Translations under genes and position numbers: made by a program
The notes under the pieces: model-generated
Seen by the model: the letters and a program-made list of their open reading frames with translations, nothing else
The model's database searches: none
What the model was told of the DNA's origin: nothing
NCBI GenBank assembly: GCA_002706685.1
Contig: PALV01000002.1
Span: forward strand, 186,001-250,000
DNA length: 64,000 bases
Source of the DNA: Gammaproteobacteria bacterium
GTDB taxonomy: Bacteria > Pseudomonadota > Gammaproteobacteria > Pseudomonadales > Pseudohongiellaceae
Reading direction: 5' to 3'
Part shown: positions 32,439-42,687 of the stretch, piece by piece
Layout of the letters: every line of letters begins with the position of its first letter
Position numbering within the stretch: the stretch's first letter is position 1

Positions 32439-33257
32439 CTAACCTCCAAGGATGAATTCGATGACAATCTTTGAGCCATAAAAGCCCAGCAGCAGCAGGG
32501 CAAACCCGGCCAGGGTGCCCTTGATGGCGGTATTGCCGCGCCAGCCAAGACGATACCGGCCCCACAGCAGCACCGAGAATACCGTCCACGCCAGCAGCGA
32601 GAAGACTGTCTTGTGTGGCAGTCCCTGAGCCATCAGGTCATCAACAAACATGAAGCCTGCTGCAATGGCTAGCGTCAGCAGTATCTGGGCAATCCACAAC
32701 AACTCAAACAGCAGCTTTTCCATGTCCTGCAGTGGCGGGAATCGACGCATCACAGCTGATGCATGCTGGTGACGCAGATTGTAATTCTGGTAGGCCAGAA
32801 AAGCCGCCTGCAGTGACGCCAGTGCAAACAGGCTGTAAGCCAGAACCGATAACAGGACATGCGCGGCCAGGCCGGCGTTCAGTTGCTGCGTGGGGTAGTC
32901 GCTATCTATAAGCAGGGACAGCAACAGTGCCAGTGCTGCCAGCGGGAAGACCCACAGCACAATGATGGCCAGCGGTCTGCGCAGGTTGGTGATCATGGCC
33001 AGCAGGGCGATGGCAGCCAGAATCAGAGTGCTCACCTGCACTATGCCAAAATGGTAACCGTCTGGACGCACAACCAGCAGCCACGCACTGATGCCATGCA
33101 GCGCTATTGCCGCGAGCCCGGTAGCGGCCACAGCCGGGCCGGCCTTGATGCGGGCGTTCTGGGTCCGGATGGCGTGACTCTGAAAGCTCAGGCTGGCAAT
33201 GTACAGCACGATGGCAGCAATGCCTGACAGCGTCGAAATGGGCATGAAAGCAGACAA
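32439..33257 (-). CDS. ypjD: Cytochrome c assembly-type membrane protein YpjD
   Basis: 272 aa polytopic; AHVLLSVLAYSLFALASLQAAFLAYQ; adjacent to ffh. Confidence 0.85.
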   Translation of the reverse strand: MSAFMPISTLSGIAAIVLYIASLSFQSHAIRTQNARIKAGPAVAATGLAAIALHGISAWLLVVRPDGYHFGIVQVSTLILAAIALLAMITNLRRPLAIIVLWVFPLAALALLLSLLIDSDYPTQQLNAGLAAHVLLSVLAYSLFALASLQAAFLAYQNYNLRHQHASAVMRRFPPLQDMEKLLFELLWIAQILLTLAIAAGFMFVDDLMAQGLPHKTVFSLLAWTVFSVLLWGRYRLGWRGNTAIKGTLAGFALLLLGFYGSKIVIEFILGG

Positions 33258-33473
33258 ATCCTTGTTATTGGTTATCGCTCAAGCGGGCGGGTCAGAAGGG
33301 CTCAGCCCGCATGTTGTCGGCAGAGTGTCGCATAACTGTCCAAGGCGTTGAAGCATTTTTTGGCTTGCCACGTGAGCCCGGAGCTCTGCCTGACGGCTAT
33401 TGTAGCGGGCGCGCATCAAGGGGATAATACGCGGCATTATTTACGATGTACGAGTTTCCGAGGTCTATTGACT

Positions 33474-34856
33474 ATGTTTGACAGCTTAACCGAACGGCTC
33501 TCCGGTGCCCTGCGCAAGATCAGTGGCAAGGCGACGCTGACGGAAAACAACATTGAAGAGGCGCTGCGTGAGGTAAGACGTGCGCTGCTTGAGGCGGATG
33601 TTGCGCTGCCGGTGGTCAAGGACTTCATCGAGCGGGTCAAACTGCGCGCTGTCGGTCAGGAGGTCTCCAAGAGCCTGAGTCCGGGTCAGGCCTTCATCAA
33701 GATCGTTCAGGCCGAGCTGGAAGCGGTCATGGGCGTGGCCAACGAAAAGCTGGACCTGTCTGCGCAGCCGCCCGCCATCGTACTGATGGCAGGTCTGCAG
33801 GGTGCGGGTAAAACCACTACCGTCGCCAAACTGGCGCGCCTGCTGAAAAACGACCAGAAAAAATCGGTAATGGTGGTCAGTGCCGACGTTTATCGTCCCG
33901 CCGCGATTGCACAGCTGGAGACCCTGGCCAAAGAGGTTGGCGTCAAGTTCTTCCCGTCAGATATCTCACAGAAGCCGGAAGACATTGCCCAGGCAGCGGT
34001 CAAGGAAGCGCGCAAGGCATTTGTTGATGTGCTGCTGGTGGATACCGCTGGCCGCCTCGCCATCGACGGCGAGATGATGGACGAGATCAGTCGTCTGCAC
34101 CGCACACTGAACCCGATTGAAACCCTGTTTGTGGTTGATGCCATGACCGGTCAGGATGCGGCGGTCACAGCCAAGGCCTTCAGCGACGCGCTGCCACTGA
34201 CCGGTGTGGTGCTGACCAAGGCAGACGGTGATTCCCGCGGTGGTGCCGCGCTGTCCGTACGCCAGGTCACCGGCAAGCCGATCAAGTTTATCGGTATGGG
34301 CGAAAAGATTGACGCGCTGGAGCCGTTCTATCCGGACCGTATCGCCTCGCGCATCCTGGGCATGGGTGACCTGCTGTCGCTGATCGAAGAAGCTGAGCGC
34401 AAGGTCGACCGCAGCAAGGCAGAGAAGCTGGCTGGCAAATTCCAGAAGGGCAAGGGTTTCGACCTTGAGGATTTCCGCGAACAGCTGCAGCAGATGAAGA
34501 ATATGGGTGGCATGGCAAGCATCATGGACAAGATGCCTGGCATGGGCGCCTTGCCGCCTGGCGCAGCCGCCAAGGTGGATGAAAAGCAGTTTAGCCGCAT
34601 GGAGGCCATCATCAACTCCATGACGCCCAAGGAGCGGCGCAACCCGGATGCCCTCAATGGATCGCGTAAGCGGCGTATCTGTCAGGGCTCTGGCACACAG
34701 ATTCAGGATCTGAACCGTCTGCTGAAGCAGCACAAACAAATGCAGAAAATGATGAAGAAAATGAAGAGCGGCGCGCTGGCCAATATGATGCGTGGCCTGG
34801 GCGGTATGCGGGGGCCAGGAGGCTTCCCGGGTGCTGGTGGTCCGCCGCGATTCTGA
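33474..34856 (+). CDS. ffh: Signal recognition particle protein
   Basis: MFDSLTERLSGALRKISGKATLTENNIEEALREVRRALLEADVAL; GLQGAGKTTT; M-domain C-terminus. Confidence 0.98.
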   Translation: MFDSLTERLSGALRKISGKATLTENNIEEALREVRRALLEADVALPVVKDFIERVKLRAVGQEVSKSLSPGQAFIKIVQAELEAVMGVANEKLDLSAQPPAIVLMAGLQGAGKTTTVAKLARLLKNDQKKSVMVVSADVYRPAAIAQLETLAKEVGVKFFPSDISQKPEDIAQAAVKEARKAFVDVLLVDTAGRLAIDGEMMDEISRLHRTLNPIETLFVVDAMTGQDAAVTAKAFSDALPLTGVVLTKADGDSRGGAALSVRQVTGKPIKFIGMGEKIDALEPFYPDRIASRILGMGDLLSLIEEAERKVDRSKAEKLAGKFQKGKGFDLEDFREQLQQMKNMGGMASIMDKMPGMGALPPGAAAKVDEKQFSRMEAIINSMTPKERRNPDALNGSRKRRICQGSGTQIQDLNRLLKQHKQMQKMMKKMKSGALANMMRGLGGMRGPGGFPGAGGPPRF

Positions 34857-35005
34857 CAACTGATCCAACAGTCTGGCCGCAGTGTGAAAAAAACCAAAGT
34901 TTTCTTCCCTCTGGCGGCCAATTCGCTTAGAATACCGCACTTTTTCCGGCACTGTGTCGGGAATACTCTGTTTTCGTACGAAGCTAACATTAGGAAATGT
35001 AGTCT

Positions 35006-35266
35006 ATGGTCACAATCCGACTGGCTCGCGGCGGCGCCAAGAAAAAGCCTTTTTATCACATCACGGTAACTGATTCGCGCAATGCGCGTGACGGCCGTTT
35101 CATCGAGCGCGTTGGGTTCTTCAACCCGGTAGCGCGTGGTAACGAGGAGCGTCTGCGTATCGATCTGGACCGTGTAAAGCACTGGGAAGGCCAGGGCGCA
35201 CAGGCCAGCGAGCGTGTAGCTGAGCTGATCAAGCAGGCGAGCGCGGCCGCCAGCACTCAGGCCTGA
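35006..35266 (+). CDS. rpsP: Ribosomal protein bS16
   Basis: [41 protein letters not shown]. Confidence 0.98.
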   Translation: MVTIRLARGGAKKKPFYHITVTDSRNARDGRFIERVGFFNPVARGNEERLRIDLDRVKHWEGQGAQASERVAELIKQASAAASTQA

Positions 35267-35280
35267 TAGCCGGAGTTGCA

Positions 35281-35817
35281 TTGGCAGCGTTATCTGCAGA
35301 CCGGATCTGTCTGGGGCGCATCGGTGCGCCCTATGGCATCAAGGGTTGGGTCAAGCTGATTTCATTTACTCAGCCACGCGATAACCTGCTTGAGTACAAA
35401 ACGTTTTACGTAACATGTCAGGGGCTTGAGAAACAGCTCGACATGGATGCTGGTAAACCGCACGGCAAAGGGCTGGTAGGGCACTTTGTTGGTTACGACA
35501 CGCCGGAAGCGGCGCGTGAGCTGACCAATATCGAGCTCTATGTGCAGGCCGATGCCTTGCCGGATCTGTCAGAAGACGATTATTACTGGCACGAATTGAT
35601 AGGCCTGCGGGTTGAGAATACGGCGGGGCAGTGCCTCGGCAAAGTCAGCAACCTGCTGGAGACCGGCGCCAACGACGTGCTGGTGGTAGATGCCAGCGCT
35701 GACAGCATAGATGATGTGCAGCGACTGATTCCCTGGCTGCCCGACAACGTTGTGGTTAAGGTGGATCGCACGGCTGGCGTCATTGTGGTGGAGTGGGGCG
35801 CTGACTACCTGCTTTAA
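35281..35817 (+). CDS. rimM: Ribosome maturation factor RimM
   Basis: CLGRIGAPYGIKGWVKLISFTQP; DYYWHELIGLRVEN; TTG start. Confidence 0.96.
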   Translation: MAALSADRICLGRIGAPYGIKGWVKLISFTQPRDNLLEYKTFYVTCQGLEKQLDMDAGKPHGKGLVGHFVGYDTPEAARELTNIELYVQADALPDLSEDDYYWHELIGLRVENTAGQCLGKVSNLLETGANDVLVVDASADSIDDVQRLIPWLPDNVVVKVDRTAGVIVVEWGADYLL

Positions 35818-35841
35818 GAGTGCCACCGGGAAGGCGTCGCC

Positions 35842-36597
35842 ATGAAAGTTGCAATCGTGACACTGTTTCCGGACATGTTCACCGCGGTGACCGACTACGG
35901 CATCACCGGCCGCGCCTGTCGCAACGGGCTGCTGGACCTGAAGTGCTGGAATCCACGTGATTTCACCACCGACAGGCACCGCACAGTTGATGACAAGCCG
36001 TTTGGCGGCGGCGCCGGCATGTTGATGAAAACCGAGCCGCTGTGTCAGGCCATCGACGCAGCCACGGCCTGGCATGACAGTCGGCCGACGGTGATCTACC
36101 TGTCGCCCCAGGGGCGCAGGCTGGACCAGGCAGGTGTTGAATCACTGGCTGGTCGGACGAATTTGATATTGGTTTGCGGGCGCTATCAGGGCATCGATGA
36201 GCGAGTACTGCAAACCCGGATTGACGAGGAATGGTCGGTAGGCGACTACGTCCTCAGTGGCGGTGAGTTACCCGCCATGGTGATGCTGGACGCAGTGATC
36301 CGGTATCTGCCGGGAGCCCTTGGCAACGAGGACTCTGCAGGTCTGGATTCATTTGCTGCGGTTGAGGGTGGGGCCGGATTGCTGGACTGTCCGCGCTACA
36401 CCAGGCCACAGGCCTTTGCCGGGATGGATGTTCCGGCGGTGCTGACCGGCGGCAATCACCAGGAAATTCGACGCTGGCAGTTAAAACAGCGTCTGGGAAG
36501 AACATGGTTGAAGCGGCCTGATCTGCTCGAATCGCGGCAATTGACCGACGAGCAGCGGGTTTTGTTAAACGAATTTATCAGTGAATCTGGTGCCTGA
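35842..36597 (+). CDS. trmD: tRNA (guanine-N1)-methyltransferase
   Basis: [47 protein letters not shown]. Confidence 0.98.
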   Translation: MKVAIVTLFPDMFTAVTDYGITGRACRNGLLDLKCWNPRDFTTDRHRTVDDKPFGGGAGMLMKTEPLCQAIDAATAWHDSRPTVIYLSPQGRRLDQAGVESLAGRTNLILVCGRYQGIDERVLQTRIDEEWSVGDYVLSGGELPAMVMLDAVIRYLPGALGNEDSAGLDSFAAVEGGAGLLDCPRYTRPQAFAGMDVPAVLTGGNHQEIRRWQLKQRLGRTWLKRPDLLESRQLTDEQRVLLNEFISESGA

Positions 36598-36639
36598 CTG
36601 CCGTGACGGTAGCAAGGTATCAATAATGGGAGTGCGGCA

Positions 36640-37005
36640 ATGAGCAACAGCAAATACATTGAAATGATCGAAAAAGAGCAAATGAACAAGGAAATCCCGG
36701 AATTCAGCCCGGGTGATACCGTTGTTGTTCAGGTAAAGATCAAGGAAGGCGATCGTGAGCGTCTGCAGGCTTTTGAAGGCGTTGTCATCGGTATCCGTAA
36801 CCGTGGTCTGAACTCTGCCTTCACTGTCCGCAAGATCTCTCACGGCGTGGGCGTTGAGCGTACATTCCAGACTTACAGCCCGCTGGTAGACAGCATTGCC
36901 GTCAAGCGTCGTGGTGACGTTCGTCAGGCCAAACTGTACTACTTGCGCGAACTGTCTGGTCGTGCTGCCCGTATTACAGAAAAGCTGGACAAAAAAGTCA
37001 GCTGA
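36640..37005 (+). CDS. rplS: Ribosomal protein bL19
   Basis: [35 protein letters not shown]. Confidence 0.98.
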   Translation: MSNSKYIEMIEKEQMNKEIPEFSPGDTVVVQVKIKEGDRERLQAFEGVVIGIRNRGLNSAFTVRKISHGVGVERTFQTYSPLVDSIAVKRRGDVRQAKLYYLRELSGRAARITEKLDKKVS

Positions 37006-37074
37006 TCTCTGCCGGCCAGCGCGCCGATCTGCCGGGTGTCACAGCCTGTGGCACAAAGATGCAGAAAAATGCAG

Positions 37075-37104
37075 AAAAAAGGGGCTTTCGAGCCCCTTTT
37101 TTTT
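37075..37104 (+). terminator. Intrinsic terminator after rplS
   Basis: AAAAAAGGGGCTttcgAGCCCCTTTTTTTT. Confidence 0.93.
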
Positions 37105-37175
37105 GGCCCATAGTGCCGCTCATGGTAAAGTCTTGTGTATCTGTTACTAGCTCTAAATGGCTGTGGAGAATCTCT

Positions 37176-37952
37176 ATGAAGTTGTCATCTAAGCTGAATG
37201 GCGCACTGCGTTGGGCACAGCTGGCGGCTGTGTCTTTGACCTTTGTCGCTGGCAGCGCCACGGCTGCGGAAACCCCGGACTGGGCTGTCGAGCTGACCAA
37301 TACCCTGAATACCAGCCTTGGCGCTGTCAGCCAGGGCCAATTGCAGGTCCGCCAGGTCAACGAGACGCCGATGGAAGGCATCTACGAAGTCATCATGAGT
37401 TCGGGTGAGATTCTGCATACCAACCGCTCCGGGCAGTTCCTGATGACCGGTGAGCTGTATATGACCCGACCCGAGGGCCTGGTCAATCTGACTGCAGAGA
37501 CGCGCAAAGGCCAAACGGCGGACCTGATCGCCAATATGGCTGAAGAGGACATGATCATCTTCAGCCCGGAGAGTGACCCGCTCGCGACCATTACCGTGTT
37601 CACAGATGTTGATTGCACTTTCTGCCGTCGCCTGCATGGTGATATCGAGGCGATCAATGAGCGTGGCATTGAGGTGCGCTATGTAGCCTATCCGCGCGGC
37701 GGACGCCAGTCGGAAGCCTACCCCAAGATGATTTCGGTGTGGTGTGCCAGTGATCGCAAGCGGGCGCTGACGCAGGCCAAAAACGGACAGAATCTGCCGG
37801 CGCTGGAATGTCAGAACCCGGTGATCAGCCAGCACACGATTGGCAACCAGATCGGTATCTCAGGAACGCCTGCGATTGTGCTGCAGGATGGCACCGTGAT
37901 CCCTGGTTATATGGAAGTTGACCGCCTCGCGGCTACCGTTCTGGGCCAGTAA
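37176..37952 (+). CDS. dsbC: Thiol:disulfide isomerase DsbC
   Basis: Signal peptide; VFTDVDCTFCRRLHGDIE (CTFC) and GISGTPAIVLQDGTVIPGY. Confidence 0.93.
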   Translation: MKLSSKLNGALRWAQLAAVSLTFVAGSATAAETPDWAVELTNTLNTSLGAVSQGQLQVRQVNETPMEGIYEVIMSSGEILHTNRSGQFLMTGELYMTRPEGLVNLTAETRKGQTADLIANMAEEDMIIFSPESDPLATITVFTDVDCTFCRRLHGDIEAINERGIEVRYVAYPRGGRQSEAYPKMISVWCASDRKRALTQAKNGQNLPALECQNPVISQHTIGNQIGISGTPAIVLQDGTVIPGYMEVDRLAATVLGQ

Positions 37953-38003
37953 TACGTCACGTACAATCGACGTATCATTTATACAGATACATTTGTTTTA
38001 CCC

Positions 38004-38032
38004 GACACGAACTGGATTCGTGTCTTTTTTTT
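38004..38032 (+). terminator. Intrinsic terminator 15 nt upstream of hom (possible attenuator)
   Basis: GACACGAA-ctgga-TTCGTGTC-TTTTTTTT; hom GTG start at 38047. Confidence 0.9.
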
Positions 38033-38046
38033 GATGTGAGGAAATT

Positions 38047-39390
38047 GTGAGTCAGGATACGAAGAATCAACAGTTGCGAATCGGTATCTGCGGACTGGGT
38101 ACTGTCGGTGGTGGCACGTATCACTTGTTGCAGGCCAAGAGAAAGGAAATCACGCGCCGTGTTGGCATGGACCTGGATATCATCCACGTTGCAACTCGCA
38201 ATCCTGATCCGGCATTAAAAAAAGACAACATCAAAGTCAGCAAGGATGTGTTCGACGTTGCCAAAAACCCCGACGTCGACATCGTTGTGGAGTTGATCGG
38301 TGGTTTCGATCCGGCGCTGGAACTGGTGCTTTACGCCATCGAGAATGGCAAGCATGTAGTGACAGCCAACAAGGCACTGATCGCCGTGCACGGCAACACC
38401 ATTTTTGAAGCAGCCCGCAAGAAGGGCGTGGTTGTTGCCTACGAAAGCGCTGTCGCCGGTGGCATTCCCATCATCAAGGCGCTGCGTGAAGGTCTCGCCG
38501 CGAATTCCATTCAGTGGCTGGCCGGTATCATCAACGGCACCAGCAACTTTATTCTCACCGAAATGGGAGAGCGCAAGCGCGACTTCCCTGAAGTGTTGAA
38601 AGAAGCACAACAGCTTGGCTATGCCGAAGCCGATCCGACCTTCGATATCGAAGGTATCGACGCCGCACACAAGCTGGCCATTCTGGCCTCCAATGCCTTT
38701 GGTATCGCCCTTGAGTTCGATCGTGTTTTCACTGAGGGCATCAGTCACATCACGACCGCAGACATTGAGTACGCTGATGAGCTGGGTTACCGCATCAAGC
38801 ACCTGGGCATAACACGTATCACGGAGAGTGGCGTAGAGTTGCGCGTCCATCCAACCCTGATCTCCCAGGATACGCTGATTGCCAATGTAAACGGCGTCAT
38901 GAACGCAGTTGTGGTCAAGGGCGATTCCTCCGGCAGCACGCTTTATTACGGTGCCGGCGCCGGCGCCGAAGCCACTGCCTCATCGGTAGTGGCCGACATC
39001 ATTGATATTGCACGCGCATGGCGCGAGGAACGTTCGAGCTCAGTGGTGCCACCGCTGGCCTTCAACAATCTGCGCAATGATCTGCGCATACTCGACATCA
39101 GCGAGATCGAGTCCGAGTACTACCTGCGCATTCCTGCACGTGACAAAGTGGGTGTAATGGCCAAGATATCCCAGGTACTGACCAACTACGGCATCAATAT
39201 TGAGGCCGTCATCCAGAAAGAGCCACATGGCGAGGATGCCGAGAAGGGAATAGTGCCGGTTGTCATTCTGACCAGCCGCATCAAGGAAGAGGTGATGGAC
39301 GTCGCCCAGGGTGTTATCGAAGGGCTGGATGAAGTGGGTGCAAAAATTATCCGCATCCGCGTAGAACAATTTGATGGCGAGAACAACTGA
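38047..39390 (+). CDS. hom: Homoserine dehydrogenase
   Basis: GICGLGTVGGGTYHLL; VTANKALIA; C-terminal ACT domain; GTG start. Confidence 0.97.
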   Translation: MSQDTKNQQLRIGICGLGTVGGGTYHLLQAKRKEITRRVGMDLDIIHVATRNPDPALKKDNIKVSKDVFDVAKNPDVDIVVELIGGFDPALELVLYAIENGKHVVTANKALIAVHGNTIFEAARKKGVVVAYESAVAGGIPIIKALREGLAANSIQWLAGIINGTSNFILTEMGERKRDFPEVLKEAQQLGYAEADPTFDIEGIDAAHKLAILASNAFGIALEFDRVFTEGISHITTADIEYADELGYRIKHLGITRITESGVELRVHPTLISQDTLIANVNGVMNAVVVKGDSSGSTLYYGAGAGAEATASSVVADIIDIARAWREERSSSVVPPLAFNNLRNDLRILDISEIESEYYLRIPARDKVGVMAKISQVLTNYGINIEAVIQKEPHGEDAEKGIVPVVILTSRIKEEVMDVAQGVIEGLDEVGAKIIRIRVEQFDGENN

Positions 39391-39391
39391 C

Positions 39392-40783
39392 ATGAAATAC
39401 ATCAGCACCCGCGGCAAGTCTCCCGCCTGCACTTTTGAACAAGTGCTGCTGACCGGTCTGGCACCTGATGGTGGACTTTATGTGCCGGAAACACTGCCAG
39501 TATTCAGCCATGAGGAAATCGCCTCCTGGGCTGGTCTGAGCTACGACAAACTGGCTTTTAAGGTCATCAAACCGTTTGTTAATGGCGAGATACCCGACGA
39601 CGTGCTGCAGGATATTATCGAGCAGAGTTATGCCGGTTTCTCCCACAAGGCGATCGCGCCGCTGCGTATGCTGGGCGTCAATGAGTGGGTCCTGGAACTC
39701 TACTGCGGCCCGACGCTGGCTTTCAAGGATTTTGCCCTGCAATTGCTGGGCAGACTGCTGGATCATGTGCTGACCCGCGACAACAAAAAAGTGGCCGTGC
39801 TGGGTGCGACCTCGGGTGATACCGGCTCTGCTGCACTGGAAGGCTGCCGTCACTGCGCCAATATCGACCTGTTCATCCTGCATCCGCATCAGCGCGTGTC
39901 AGAAGTGCAGCGACGGCAGATGACCACCATCCCTGGCGAGAATGTGCACAATATAGCCGTCAAAGGTAATTTTGATGACTGCCAGCGCATCGTCAAGGCG
40001 GCCTTTGGCAATCAGTCCTTCCTGCCCGATGGCCGACAGCTGGTGGCGGTGAACTCCATCAACTGGGCGCGCATCATGGCGCAGATCGTCTATTACTTCT
40101 ATGCCTCACTGAATCTGGGTGGTCCACTGCGTCCGGTATCCTTCTCGGTACCAACCGGCAACTTTGGTGACATTTACGCGGGCTACCTGGCACGTCAGAT
40201 GGGCCTGCCGGTCAATCAGCTGATCATTGCCACCAACCGCAATGACATCCTGCACCGTCTTATCAGTGACAACGAATACTCGCTGGGCGAGCTCGAACAT
40301 ACGCTGTCCCCGAGCATGGACATCATGGTTTCAAGCAACTTTGAACGGTATCTGTTTGACCTGTTCGATCGGGATGCCGAGGCAGTCAGCGAGTTTGTCA
40401 CCAGTCTTGGGAAAAATCCGCAACATCTGGACCCGGCAAAGTGGCAGAAGGCCCGTGAACTGTTTTCCAGTCTTGGCGTTGATGACCAGACGACCTGTCA
40501 GGTGATTGCCCAGGTGTTTGAGGAGACAGAATTCCTGATCGACCCGCATACCGCCATCGGTGTTCATGCGGCGCGCGAGTGTAACAAGGATACGTCCGTG
40601 CCGATGATTACACTGGCCACCGCGCACCCGGTGAAGTTTGCCGAGGCGGTGGAAAAGGCAGGTCTGCAGACGCCGCAGCTGCCTGCGCACATGCAAGATC
40701 TTTTTGAGCGTGATGAACGTTACTCAGTACTGGATAACGATATCAACGCGGTCACACAGTTCATGCAGCAGCACCTGGGCTGA
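39392..40783 (+). CDS. thrC: Threonine synthase
   Basis: MKYISTRGKSP; GPTLAFKDFALQLLG (PLP lysine); GATSGDTGSAA. Confidence 0.97.
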   Translation: MKYISTRGKSPACTFEQVLLTGLAPDGGLYVPETLPVFSHEEIASWAGLSYDKLAFKVIKPFVNGEIPDDVLQDIIEQSYAGFSHKAIAPLRMLGVNEWVLELYCGPTLAFKDFALQLLGRLLDHVLTRDNKKVAVLGATSGDTGSAALEGCRHCANIDLFILHPHQRVSEVQRRQMTTIPGENVHNIAVKGNFDDCQRIVKAAFGNQSFLPDGRQLVAVNSINWARIMAQIVYYFYASLNLGGPLRPVSFSVPTGNFGDIYAGYLARQMGLPVNQLIIATNRNDILHRLISDNEYSLGELEHTLSPSMDIMVSSNFERYLFDLFDRDAEAVSEFVTSLGKNPQHLDPAKWQKARELFSSLGVDDQTTCQVIAQVFEETEFLIDPHTAIGVHAARECNKDTSVPMITLATAHPVKFAEAVEKAGLQTPQLPAHMQDLFERDERYSVLDNDINAVTQFMQQHLG

Positions 40784-40832
40784 GCACTCCTGCTCAGCCC
40801 CCTGATCCCCGTTCCATGCATGTAAGGATTTC

Positions 40833-42560
40833 ATGATTATAGAAAGGCGTCAGGTACCCGCAGTGGCAGCCTTGCATGGCAAGGTGCCGCCTTTGCTTGA
40901 GCGAATCTACGCGGCGCGTCAGATTACCGATGCTGAAGAGCTGGAGTTAAAACTCTCCCGGTTGCTGCCTCCAGACACTTTAAAAGGCATGCCCGAGGCG
41001 AGCCATCTGCTGTACCAGTTACTGCAGCGACAGGGCAGGGTGCTGATTGTTTCGGATTTTGATGCCGATGGTGCCACCAGTTGCGCACTGGTCGTGCGCG
41101 CGCTGGGCAAAATGGGTTTTCAGCACGTCGATTACATAGTCCCCGATCGCTTTGCCTACGGTTACGGGCTGAGTCCCGAGATTGCCGAACTGGCTCTTGA
41201 GCGTCGACCGGATCTGGTGATTACCGTGGACAACGGCATCTCCAGTCTTGAAGGCGTTGAGCGTCTGAAGGCCGAGGGCATTGCCGTACTGATTACCGAT
41301 CATCACCTGCCCGGTGATCAACTCCCCGATGCTGATGCCATCGTCAATCCCAATCAGCCTGACTGCGGGTTTGCCAGCAAGGCGCTGGCTGGCGTCGGCG
41401 TGGCATTCTATGTGATGCTGGGTCTGCGAGCCCAGCTGCGTCAGGAGGGATGGTTTGACCGCGCGGGTATTCAGGAGCCCAATCTGGCAGAACTGCTGGA
41501 TCTGGTGGCATTGGGCACGGTGGCAGACCTGGTCCCACTGGATCGTAACAATCGAATTTTGGTCAACGAAGGCCTGCGTCGTATGCGCCAGGGGCGAGCC
41601 TGTCCCGGCATTTATGCCTTGCTGTCGGTCGCCGGTCGCGCCACGCACTCATTGACAGCCTCCGACATGGGCTTTGCCGTGGCACCACGTCTGAATGCAG
41701 CAGGGCGCCTGGAAGACATGTCCATCGGTATTGCCTGCCTGCTCACTGACGATCCCGCGAGTGCGGAGCGCCATGCCCGCGAACTGGATCGCCTGAATAA
41801 GGAACGTCGTCGTATCGAGGATGAAATGCGCGAGCAGGCCGACCAGGCGCTGCAGGAAATGCTCGGCGAGCTGGAACAGCGTGAACTGCCAGCTGCGCTG
41901 TGTCTGTACGATGCAGGCTGGCACCCTGGAGTGGTTGGTATTCTCGCCTCGCGACTGAAAGAACAATTACACCGACCGGTCTTCATTTTTGCCAAAGCCG
42001 ATGAGCAGGAGCTTAAAGGCTCTGCCCGTTCGATAGAGGGGCTGCATATTCGTGACCTGCTGGCGGACATTGCGACACGCTATCCCGGCGTCATTACCCG
42101 CTTTGGCGGTCACGCCATGGCAGCGGGACTGAGCCTGCCGCCAGAGCAGTTGCCGGCATTTCAGGATGCCCTGCAGCGCTGTGCCGAGTCTGTACTGAAA
42201 AGTGACTCGCTGCAGCGCCGCCTGCTGACCGACGGCGAATTGCCGATCGAGGCGCACAGCCTGGAATCCGCCCGTATACTGCGCGATGCCGGGCCCTGGG
42301 GTCAGGGTTTCCCGGAGCCGGTGTTCGATGGCCGATTTCGAGTGATCCAGCAACGCCTGGTTGGCGAAAAGCATTTAAAAATGGTGCTGTCGGCCGATGG
42401 TGGTGTCACCCTGATAGACGCCATTGCCTTTAATGTGGATAGAGGTATGTGGCCCGACGCCTCTATTCGTGAGGTGTCTGTCGTCTACCGGCTGGATGTA
42501 AATGAGTTTCGGGGAGTCAGCCAGGCGCAACTTCTTGTGTTGCATCTGGAACCCGTGTGA
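40833..42560 (+). CDS. recJ: Single-stranded-DNA-specific exonuclease RecJ
   Basis: DHH motifs: VSDFDADGATSCALVVRAL, TVDNGISS, ITDHHLPGD; FGGHAMAAGLSL. Confidence 0.97.
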   Translation: MIIERRQVPAVAALHGKVPPLLERIYAARQITDAEELELKLSRLLPPDTLKGMPEASHLLYQLLQRQGRVLIVSDFDADGATSCALVVRALGKMGFQHVDYIVPDRFAYGYGLSPEIAELALERRPDLVITVDNGISSLEGVERLKAEGIAVLITDHHLPGDQLPDADAIVNPNQPDCGFASKALAGVGVAFYVMLGLRAQLRQEGWFDRAGIQEPNLAELLDLVALGTVADLVPLDRNNRILVNEGLRRMRQGRACPGIYALLSVAGRATHSLTASDMGFAVAPRLNAAGRLEDMSIGIACLLTDDPASAERHARELDRLNKERRRIEDEMREQADQALQEMLGELEQRELPAALCLYDAGWHPGVVGILASRLKEQLHRPVFIFAKADEQELKGSARSIEGLHIRDLLADIATRYPGVITRFGGHAMAAGLSLPPEQLPAFQDALQRCAESVLKSDSLQRRLLTDGELPIEAHSLESARILRDAGPWGQGFPEPVFDGRFRVIQQRLVGEKHLKMVLSADGGVTLIDAIAFNVDRGMWPDASIREVSVVYRLDVNEFRGVSQAQLLVLHLEPV

Positions 42561-42687
42561 AAAATGTTACTTTTTATCACAAAGGGGACTGCCATCCGCC
42601 TGACTTAGACGCTACAATCGGGCCATTCAAGAAATTGATATAAAAGAAAATATTGCTATATTCAAGCACTTGAGACGGGGAGCTGTG

